Shown: positions 55,826-64,000 of the stretch, piece by piece
Layout: the number at the start of each line of letters is the position of its first letter
Numbering within the stretch: position 1 is the first letter of the stretch
Assembly (NCBI GenBank): GCA_033398695.1
Contig: CM065802.1
Span: 76,308,096-76,372,095 of the forward strand
Reading direction: 5' to 3'
Length of the DNA: 64,000 nucleotides
Source of the DNA: Orobanche coerulescens
Taxonomy: Eukaryota > Streptophyta > Magnoliopsida > Lamiales > Orobanchaceae
Notes under the pieces: generated by a model
Seen by the model: the letters and a program-made list of their open reading frames with translations, nothing else
The model's database searches: none
What the model was told of the DNA's origin: nothing
Made by a program: the position numbers and the translations under genes

Positions 55826-57074
55826 TTTCTCCTTCTCTGGCATTCGAGGGCATAATCCTAACAATCTCCCACTTGCACTCAATGCCACATACTATGGTAT
55901 CTTATACCCATGTTCTCCAGATGACACTCCAAGCTAGTCTGAGAAAGTGGCTTGGTCAGTGGATCGGCGACGTTGTCGGCCGAGTCTACTCTGTGCAGCA
56001 CAATGTATCCCTTGCGAACAAATTCTCTTACGAGATGATACTTCCTCTCAATATGTTTGGTGCTGTTGTGAAACCTCGGCTCCTTGGCCTGCGCTACAGC
56101 TCCGTCGTTGTCGCAGCATGATGAACAGTACTCAAAGACATGGTATCACTTGAAGTTCTCCCAGAAACTTCTTAATCCAGAACCCTTCCTTGGAAGCCTC
56201 CGAGGCTGCTTGATACTCAGCCTGACAGGTGGAATCAGCAGTCGCGCTTTGCTTGGCACTACGCCAAGATACTGCTCCTCCATTAAGAGTAAATATATAG
56301 CCAGAAGTGGACATCGAGTCGTCCTTCAGTCCTTGGAAGTCCGAATCAGTGAATCCCACCACATCCAAATATCCACCGCCATACATATGAACCATATCTC
56401 TCGTTCTTCTCAAGTACTTGAGAACGTTCTTTACAGCAGTCCAATGTTTCCTACCTGGGTTTGCCTGAAACCTACTCACCACGCTTACAGCATGCGCGAT
56501 GTCAGATCTTGTACACAACATAGCATACATAAGGCTACCCACGGACGAAGCATATGGTATATTACTCATTTCCTTTCGTTGTTCCTCACTTTGAGGACAC
56601 ATCTTCAAAGAGAGTTTTATTCAATGTTGCATCGGTAGGAACCCTCTTTTAGAATCATTCATCTTAAATCACTTTAAGATTTTATCTATATAGAGGGCTT
56701 GGGAAAGACCTATTGTTCTCTTCGCTCTATCCCGGTTGAGTCGAATACCAAGAATATAGATAGCTTCTCCCAAGTCTTTCATGGAGAAATTACTCGAAAG
56801 CCAAGCTTTCACAGAACTGAGCATTCCCACATCATTTCCTATTAGTAGAATGTCATCTACATATAGTACTAAGAATGCGATCTTGCTCCCACTAACCCTC
56901 TTGTATACACAAGGTTCCTCCTCATTTTGCACGAAGTCAAACTCTTTGACTGCCTCGTCAAAACGAAGGTTCCAACTACGCGACGCTTGCTTCAGTCCAT
57001 AAATGGAACGCTGGAGCTTGCACACTTTCTGAATATCGACTTCGGACACAAAGCCTTTAGGCTGCTCCACGCGG
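55826..57074 (-). pseudogene. pol: Copia pol 3' fragment with stub of 3' LTR, inside Gyp-6
   Basis: Reverse transcriptase to RNase H of a Tork-like copia element. At 56669-57070: MEQPKGFV, RSIYGLKQASRSWN, active site LYVDDILLIGND. At 56132-56608: PYASSVGSLMYAMLCTRSDI and FTDSDFQG. The minus strand then has a PPT (CAAGTGGGAGA) and about 25 bp of LTR (TGTTAGGATTATGCCC...) before Gyp-6 sequence resumes. Both ends are abrupt, with no target duplication seen, as expected for filler DNA captured at a break. Frameshifts are present. Confidence 0.8.
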
Positions 57075-57952
57075 GTTTGAGATGAGGGTGATTAGGGTTC
57101 GAGTTCTTGGTTGATTTTGATCCATCCAAGAGTGTTTTAGAGAGTTCTAGGTGATTGTAACATCATCTAATCTATCAAGTTTGTCAGGATCGAAGGTAAT
57201 TCTTGTAATCTCCTAGGGTTGACTTTCGGGTTTTTCTTCTGGATTTCGTTGTTCATCCAATTTTAGTGGATCAGATGGTGTTGTTGAGCATTTCTAAACA
57301 TGTTTTATGATTGTATATCCTTATTTTCAGTTCATGCAACCCGATCCGTGATTTTGGTGTTCTTGTAGGGTCCTGAACATTTATTGTTCGATTAAATATT
57401 CGAATGAGTTTTCCTTTGATAGTTTGATGTGATTCCCGTTATTGTTGGTCGTGAACCTCGTTGTAATCGTGTTTTCATTGTTTTCTCCCAGAGGATTGTA
57501 GGTGTTCGAGATTTCCGGGTTGTGTCATGTTCGTTGGGATCCAGTAGCGATTCTTGAGGCAAGTATCTTATTTATATGACTTGTAGCTTGTGATTAGAAA
57601 TCACGTACTAGGATTGTAATGACTTGTAGCGTGTGAATTGATTATGTATTACGTGTTTTTAAGACTTGTGATGATTATGTTATCTTGTTATATGTACCGT
57701 GTGTTGTGTTATGTGTGCGGGATTGTAATAAATGTGTTGGTTGGTTGTGCATATGGTTGCGAAATATATATTGTATATTGATTATGAGTTACGCTAGAGT
57801 GCGTGTCGTTGATGATGATGGTTAAATTGTTGAGATTGTGTTATGTGCGCGTGATGTGTGATTTCGTGGTGATCAATGTGTTTGATTGGTTGTGCTCATT
57901 ATTGAAGAAATGTGAAAGTGAATGTTATGTGTGGTAATGCTAAGTTTATTGG

Positions 57953-58330
57953 TGTGGGTTCGACGGGACCTACGACGATTCATGGTAGACGACCATGGGC
58001 TCGGAACTTAGTATGTGGTGCTGCGGTCCAATTGTGCGGGTCTGACGAGGCCTATGATGACACATGACGGGGATCATAGGGTCAGGACACAGTACGTCCA
58101 ACCGTGTGGGTTCGACGGGGCCTACGGTGACTCGTGGCGGTATATCACGGAGTCGAGGACTGGTATTTGTGATTGTTGTGTTTTGTTAAGACCGTGCGGG
58201 TTGTTGAACCTACGTGGCTCGTGGCGGTAGATCACGGAGTCGAGGATTGACATTTGTGATTGTTATGTTTGGCTAAGACCGTATGGGTTGTTCAACCTAC
58301 GGTGACTCGTGACGGTGGATCACGGAGTCG
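57953..58330 (+). repeat. Tandem repeats in the Gyp-6 leader
   Basis: About five copies of a unit with GTGYGGGTTCGACGGGRCCTAC and GTGGCGGTAGATCACGGAGTCG parts, with unequal spacing (about 60-110 bp). The second half can fold as a hairpin (CGTGGC...ATCACG). Confidence 0.75.
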
Positions 58331-59142
58331 GAAAGTATGTTTTGATGAACAAAGTGTTTGAAAAGAAAGTTTTACGAAACGGAACTATTGGGATTAGACC
58401 AAAATGATTTGTGGAATTATTTTCGGATTGTAAAATATTGACTTTTAAAATGGGATTTTGGGTTGAGACCCTAACGTTTGATAAAGGTTTTGACAAACCT
58501 AGGACATGAGATCCTAAGGATTTACATTTTCTAAAGTCCCGAGATGACAGTTACTTTTACAGGAACTTCACTTATATTTGGTGTCTAGTTTATTAAAACC
58601 TTTCGGGAACATGTGAGTGGTTTAGTTGTGACTATCTGAGTTGTGGTTGTCTGACTTGTGATGGATAATTTGTTCTGGTTGTCATATCTAATTCGTAGTT
58701 GCTGCATGCTTGCTACATTTTGTATGGTTATGATACTTGCACTAGTAAAACAGTGGAGTTTTACTAACCCCCGAGTAATCGGGGGTGGATGTCTATATTG
58801 CGTCTAGGTACATGCAGATTCGAGGGAGCAGTCACAGGATCGGCACAAGAGATGATGGGCTGCGATACAAGATTTATGTAATTGAGTTGTTGTTGTGATG
58901 TTATTGTATTATTCTCAGTCTTTTGCTGTGTTGTATCGGTTGATAGTTCGGACCCTTATGAGTTGTATGAAATTATTTCAGTTTGATTTAGTTATGTGGC
59001 CACACCGGTCCGTCTTGTTATTTCGTTTGACCCTGGCCGGTCAAATATTTGGTCGTTTGGTCGTGTTCATCCTGGTGGATCCTCGAGTGTGGGGTCCACG
59101 GCGTGTGATATTCCTGGTTGATTTCTGGGGGTGTTACAATTA

Positions 59143-59154
59143 TGCTATCAGAGC
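59143..59154 (+). other. Gyp-6 primer binding site
   Basis: TGCTATCAGAGC, one mismatch to the Met-tRNA PBS, 4 bp after the LTR end. Confidence 0.7.
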
Positions 59155-59686
59155 TTAGGTTGTGGAAACTTAGGCTGTCGGGTCAAGTTGAGTTGTGTCG
59201 TTGTCGAGTCATTCGAGTTGTCGTTTGACTAGTTGAGTTGTGCATTGTCACATTATGTTGTTCGTGTTGTCGTTTGATATTAGTATCGTGAGCGACCGTC
59301 CTCTCCGTGCGACATATGGATGTAAGTCTCCCCTTTAATGTGAGATATCTGTGTTTTGTAATTTCATTTATGTGCATGTTGTGTGATGAAATCTATGTTT
59401 GGTACTTGTGATGTACTACGTGTATTGAGCTAAATGTATCGATGGTTTGGGCACCGAGTGGTGTAGTATGATACGAAAACCTTGAACCTTGATATGTTCT
59501 TGGAAGTGTATTGATGGTAGAGTTTGTGGAGAAACTCATATAGATTATTCGACATGCGTTCGAATCAGTTTTCATTGGTTATGTTGTTAAACCTCGATGA
59601 ATAGGTTGACATGTGTTCAAACCCGGTATTTGTGAGTTGTTTGTGAAATTGATGATTGTGTATGCCGAGTGGACTATGGCATTCAT
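59155..59686 (+). other. Gyp-6 leader remnant
   Basis: About 530 bp rich in GTTG and GAGTTG with no coding frame. It stops where Sire-B begins. gag is not present. Confidence 0.5.
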
Positions 59687-59935
59687 GCAAAAGAAACTCC
59701 AATCATGTGCGACAGCACGAGTGCAATCGCAATCACGCACAATTCTGTATAGTACTCGAGGACCAAGCACATTGATATGAAACATCACTTCATTAGGAAC
59801 TATGTGGAGAATAAAGATGCTCGGATCGAGAAAATTCATACAGACATTCAGTTAGCCGGCATCTTTTCAAAACCTCTTAGCACAACAAGGTTCTATATGC
59901 TCCGCCAAGAATTGGGAATGCCACAACTCGACTAA
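59687..59935 (+). pseudogene. pol: Sire-B RNase H C-terminal end
   Basis: Reads CDSTSAIAITHNSV, a TAG, then HIDMKHHFIRNYV and the LAGIFSKPLSTTRFYMLRQE end, closing with TAA. It matches the Sire-A RNase H tail nearly residue for residue, so the two are copies of one family. Confidence 0.9.
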
Positions 59936-60040
59936 AACTCCCTGTAAGTTTTTAATTTCACTCATCAATTTAGGGGGAATGATGTAAGACACATGAATAC
60001 AGTGTCTACTTTAATTAATCGTACAATCATAACTACGAGT

Positions 60041-60277
60041 AGGGATGGAAACGGGTCGGGTCGGGTGCGGGTTTCATACTCCCCAAACCCACACCCGAAA
60101 TCACCAACCGAACCCAAACCCAAACCCAAAGGCTGTTTGGGTGGCAAAACAAAGCCCACACCCACACCCATTGGGTTGGGTTTTTTCACCCAAACCCAAA
60201 CCCGCAGCTTGATCAGGCAGAATCAAAATTCAAGGTTGGTGCTCATCCAAATTCAAATTTGATAAAATGCAAAATGT
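60041..60277. mobile_element. 237 bp insertion with 8 bp target duplication
   Basis: CTACGAGT occurs at 60033-60040 and 60278-60285, and removing the insert restores alignment to Sire-A. The insert starts AGGGATGGAAACGGGTCGGG, a start common in plant hAT-related small elements, and has ACCCAAACCC-type repeats. The other end shows no matching terminal inverted repeat, so the class is uncertain. Confidence 0.65.
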
Positions 60278-60420
60278 CTACGAGTTATATCCTTACTGTA
60301 TGAAGAAAAAGGTATAATTACATTCCTATGGATGAAGTGTGTATTAATTAAAGGGAAACATAGTAGGACCCAAGAATGCAGAATTAATCATCAATTGTTG
60401 TAAGAATTTAATCATGTATT

Positions 60421-61432
60421 TGTTGTGCTTCGGTGATTAAAAACGAGTTACGCAGTAGAAAATTAAATCGGTCTAACCAGATAAAAAATGAACCCCTAAA
60501 ATGGATCGATCAAGCATCGTATATACGAAAGTATAAAATTGACGAAGATAAAATTAAAGGAGTCATACCCTCATTGACCTTTGATAATTTCTTCTTGAAG
60601 GAAAAAACCCGAGCTAAGATTTTTCCGGTCACCAACACGAACACGAATCCAATTCATTCTAGCTTAATAAGTGATCAAATACCGAATATGCCAAGTGTCT
60701 CTACGTTATCACGCGATGGATATTGATCGAAAAAATTATATATCAATTCGTTCTCGGAGAACACGGCTAGGAATTGATATAGTATTTTTCTTCTCTTCTC
60801 TTCTTCCTTTTTATTTCTCTCTAAGATGAAATAAGATCAAGAAAAATTTTCTTCTCCTCCCTCTCGATATGCTTCGGTCGTAGCTCTCCAAGATGGTGGT
60901 GGTGTGTTTTTCAACTTCTAAAGTTGTTTTGAAGATCGCTCATCTAATGATGTATAAAGATATCATTACATCGTATCTACAAGATAAGATTATATCTAAT
61001 CTCTACTTTGTCATCAAGTAGAAAAATATGACTACACACCATACCACAAGGAGATAAAGTGGGAACCTACATGTCAAAGTACACGTTATACATGTCACTC
61101 TATTCCTTAGTGAAGACAGGCACTCTACATGTCAAAGTACACGTTATACAAGCCTTATCTAAACTTACTGCCCAGTTATGTTTTATCGACTTGCGAATCA
61201 ATTAAGCAGTCGAGCCCTAAACACTTCCAATGCCTTTTTTCTTATCTCCATAAGGAGTGGAATGTTTGCTCCCAAATGCAAGGACTATTATTCTATATAC
61301 CAAATCACAATACCAGTGATATACAATAATATAGTAATAATAAATACCTTATTTAATAAATATTTATATTTACAATACAATGCTTCTCACTCTCTCATTC
61401 TCTGAGTAGCATTTGAGGGCATATTCCTAACA
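60421..61432 (-). mobile_element. Copia solo LTR
   Basis: On the minus strand it starts TGTTAGGAATATGCCC and ends ...GCACAACA, 1012 bp. It is flanked by GTATT / GTATG, where the Sire-A empty site has GTATG, so one copy has mutated. The start matches the LTR stub in the copia fragment of Gyp-6. Orientation is set by that match, where the PPT precedes TGTTAGG. Confidence 0.85.
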
Positions 61433-61738
61433 GTATGTACTTTTTAAGGGGGAACACAGTAGGATTTCAATTAATATTTTAAGTGTATCTACTTTCATAC
61501 ACTTAAAACTCTTCAAAATAGTTTCTAGTCCATGTGCATCGTCTGGATTTAAAACGATTTATCTTTCAATACTGATATTCCATATGGACTTTAATACCTT
61601 AAAACTCGCGATTTTAAAATTCAAACCTCCTAAACACACAATAGTGGAAGTTGAACTGTGTCAGAGGTGGGACTGGGCATTAATTTCGAAAACTGATGGA
61701 TTAGATGTACAAGTTACATTTGAATTCATCAAGTACGT
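61433..61738 (+). other. Sire-B spacer between pol and ORF3
   Basis: Contains the PPT-like TTTTTAAGGGGGAACACAGT (about 61441), corresponding to the third motif in Sire-A. Other PPT-like motifs lie at about 59970 and 60345. No coding. Confidence 0.6.
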
Positions 61739-61749
61739 TTATTCAAAGA

Positions 61750-61811
61750 CGGTTCTCATCCCTTAAATGTGACCGTTCACTGTAACCTATCTTTCCTGCG
61801 CACTATAAAAG
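61750..61811 (+). promoter_or_regulatory. Conserved promoter block of Sire-B ORF3
   Basis: AAGACGGTTCTCATCCCTTA, TGACCGTTCACT and TGCGCACTATAAAA in the same order as in Sire-A, with the TATA about 116 bp before the ORF3 ATG. Confidence 0.65.
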
Positions 61812-61919
61812 AGCTAGTATGCTGATCCACATACTCTTTACGCTTTCTACATATTAAACGAGCCTAAAACATAAAACTTATATAACTCTAAATCTTTCTA
61901 TATACTTTCTCTCTGCAAA

Positions 61920-61937
61920 ATGTCTTCTTCTCAAACT

Positions 61938-61972
<35 letters not shown>

Positions 61973-64000
61973 AAGAATAAGGACATCATTATCAAATGGC
62001 CGACTCTTCGCTCGCTCTATTCTTCAAGAGAGTATAATCTTAGAGGATGAAGATATGCTTGGGATGAACCTAGTCATTTCTCGTGTTAAGTAAACCGGTC
62101 TCTCCAAGTTGGGTAGTCTTCACACTGAAAACTATGATGAACAGATCGTAGAGGATTTTTTCCTGGATACTGAATTCCAGTATGCATCTGAGAAGAAGAG
62201 CCTCCCTTACTGCCATTATTAGCACTGTGCAGGAGAAGAAGATCTCTATTAATCGGAAACTCCTTGAAAAATTGAACAAGTTTCCCTCTGATGGACTATC
62301 TTTGGAGGATCTGGAAACATTTGGCTCTGTAGATTTGCTGGAGGCCGACTGGAATTTGTTCACTGGAAACTCTCTGCCATCTCAAGTGCATCTGTCATGC
62401 CACAGGAGGAACTTCACCCTCCCATACCTTTATCTTCATAATTTCTGCTGCAGGGTTATGGAGAATCGCCTGAATCCTTCGAGATGTGCACCAATTTGAG
62501 ATTATGTATGATGGTCTCCATCATGTTCGTGGAAAGAGTTAACTGGTGTCAAGTAATCTTGAAAGGTCTTCAGGAGGAAACTTCCAAGCCAGATTCTGCA
62601 AGGAAGTCTTTTGGCATGATTCTGAACTACATTCTGACTTGCTGTGATATACAGAAGTCACGTGCTGCCAAAAATATCCTTGCTGGAAAGTTCTTAGGTG
62701 GTTTCAATCTCACTGTGTTCAACAAGGCGACTTTTCTTGCCAACAGGGCCATCCCCCTCTCTCTACCAATGTCGAGTGATCCTCGTGATGTTATTGATCA
62801 CTCTGCAAAGTACAAGGCTGATGATAGCAAGAAGAATCTCATCAGCAAAAAGAGATACATTCCCGACAGTAGCTCCCCTACATCTGTCGAGAAGAAGATG
62901 ATGAAGATGAAGACTAAGAAACCATAAAAGTCGGAAGTTGTTCCTACAACATCTCAAGTGACTACAACGGTCACTGAGGCAGTTCCGCCTACTGAACCAT
63001 CTGCCACAATAGCTGACCCTCAGGGCACAACCCCTATGTAAGAAACACTGGATGATCCTACAGCAGTTCATGAGCCTCTGGCAGCTATGATGGATGACCA
63101 ATTGTTTGTAAAATTGGAAGGTATTGGTGAATCGGCTGCCCCTTCGGAGCCGACAGCCACCACTCCTAATAGGGCCCCTACCCCTATAAGGAATCCCTCT
63201 CCCAACAGGGAATACCACCCTGTCAGGGATCCCTCTCCTCAACTGGCTCCCATACCTGTAGAGTCTCCCAACCAGACAGTAGAACCCTCTAGTGTTTGGA
63301 GACCCTCCACCACCATTATAATTAATCAAAAAGTTCTCCAATACAGATCGATGAAGCTTTTGAATGCTTCAAAATATGGGCAGCATACAGGGTCGCCCAA
63401 TACGACTCCCTGTATAACTAGGAAGACTGAAAGGAGGAAGAGCTGTTTGTCCTGGAAGTCACGGACACCCAGAATGTCGAGGTCCTGATCAGATGGGATG
63501 ATCTCTTTTGCCACGAGATGATCACATAATATTATGTGGCAAAGTAAAAGTCCCTATTAAAAGGGAAGTCATCATCCGATGACAAGACTCGGATCCCCAT
63601 CCATCACTTAGATCCCGACTCTAATGGGGATGATGACGCCCTTCAAACAGGTCTGAGGATGAGCTGTTCGGATGCTCATGAGGAAGAGTTTGCTAAGTCC
63701 AAGGACTCCGAGGGCCATGGGACTTCATCTGGTCAAGATTCACCAGACAAACAGCTGGAGAAACCATCATCTCCCGCCAAGGAGGAATCAGTCCCTCCGA
63801 CTGGAGAAGATGAATCCCGCGCCATCCAACAGAAGGATTCAGTTCCATCTGCGGAACAGGCGGAAGCTAGGAGCCAGTAGGAGGAATCGGTCCATCTTGT
63901 AGAACATGATACTAACACCTAAAAAGTCAAGAGGAATCAATATCTTCTATCTCCTAGAAAAAAAAAACAGCTGAACCATCCGAGGTTCCAGCTCCCGAAT
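61920..64000 (+). pseudogene. Sire-B ORF3 (envelope-position protein), broken and cut by the window edge
   Basis: The ATG at 61920 begins MSSSQTSSLSL, after which a (CT)n run (about 61941-61972) adds Ser-Leu repeats. Stops and shifts follow, then the conserved domain resumes: 62182-62499 (INRKLLEKLNKFPSDGLSLE, HLSCHRRNFTLPYLYLHNFC) and 62484-62927 (MVSIMFVERVNWCQVILKGL, MSSDPRDV). Downstream come a Pro/Ser/Thr-rich linker, a module ELFVLEVTDTQNVEVLIRWD (about 63440, again in another frame) and EESVPP-like repeats (about 63780-63890). The order equals Sire-A ORF3; the coiled coil would lie beyond the edge. Confidence 0.8.

Larger units (their letters stand above)
55207..59138 (+). mobile_element. 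Gyp-6 gypsy LTR with inserted copia fragment
   Basis: Starts TGTAATACCCGGG, ends GGGGGTGTTACA and is followed by a PBS, so it is a 5' LTR, about 2.7 kb without the copia insert. Order: dyad array (55413-55765), TATA hairpin (55774-55799), the copia fragment, donor candidates GAAG|GTAATT (57197) and GAG|GCAAGT (about 57551), tandem repeats (57953-58330), acceptor module CTAAC-CCCC...GGGGG...CTAG|GT (58764-58807), and U5 hairpin (59075-59099). It interrupts Athila-7 and its downstream body is lost. Confidence 0.85.
59687..64000 (+). mobile_element. Sire-B: 3' half of a second Sire copia element
   Basis: Starts abruptly inside RNase H and continues through the pol end, spacer and ORF3 to the window edge, collinear with Sire-A in opposite orientation. 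It is interrupted by a 237 bp insertion (60041-60277) and a copia solo LTR (60421-61432). Its LTR is not reached. Confidence 0.85.

Overview
The window is plant nuclear DNA, most likely from a eudicot with a large genome. It carries Ty3/gypsy chromoviruses with Met-tRNA primer sites, Sire-type Ty1/copia elements, an Athila-like LTR with an Asp-tRNA primer site, a Cassandra TRIM with a 5S rRNA-derived LTR, and a CACTA transposon. I found no ordinary host gene, tRNA gene or CRISPR array. The species cannot be named from this sequence.

Layout. Most of positions 1-51590 is one nested stack. Its base is Sire-A, a minus-strand Sire copia element (19535-51590). (i) Its 3' LTR is cut by a Cassandra TRIM (19175-19534). 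Cassandra's own far LTR is cut by a minus-strand gypsy element, Gyp-4 (right end 19174, leaving the window at its left edge). Gyp-4's LTR holds a solo LTR, Solo-5 (3725-16864, TSD TGAAC), and Solo-5 holds a full-length but dead Tekay-type element, Tek-1 (6229-15803). That is five levels of nesting. (ii) Its envelope-position gene, ORF3, is cut by CACTA-9 (21391-23734, TSD TTT). (iii) Its reverse transcriptase is cut by Tek-2, an almost complete Tekay-type element (28799-38106, TSD ATTAC). (iv) Its 5' LTR is cut by NonTek-3, a non-autonomous element (42402-51202, TSD GCATT) whose LTR ends match Tek-2.

Right of 51590 are an unassigned AT-rich stretch, a MITE-like remnant, an Athila-like 5' LTR with a gag fragment (52722-55206), a gypsy LTR, Gyp-6 (55207-59138, carrying a copia pol fragment), and the 3' half of a second, plus-strand Sire element, Sire-B (59687 to the right edge). 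Sire-B is itself interrupted by a small insertion and by a copia solo LTR.

The most unusual signal is a shared LTR layout across gypsy families whose sequences otherwise differ. Upstream of the TATA box lie arrays of 10-14 bp CpG-rich palindromes spaced about 21-24 bp apart. In several LTRs the TATA box sits in the loop of an inverted repeat. A putative leader intron has an acceptor built as CTRAC, then a CCCC...GGGG hairpin, then AG. A compensated hairpin lies just before the LTR end. The palindrome core differs by family (TTACGTACGTAA, TTACGGCCGTAA, TTAGCGCACGCTAA), but dyad symmetry and spacing are kept. A second notable signal is that both Sire copies keep the same ORF3, with a conserved TATA-containing promoter block directly upstream of it.

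Together the elements form autonomous/parasite sets: Tek-2 could have mobilised NonTek-3 in the past, and Sire-A and Sire-B are copies of one family. All coding regions seen are broken except single domains.
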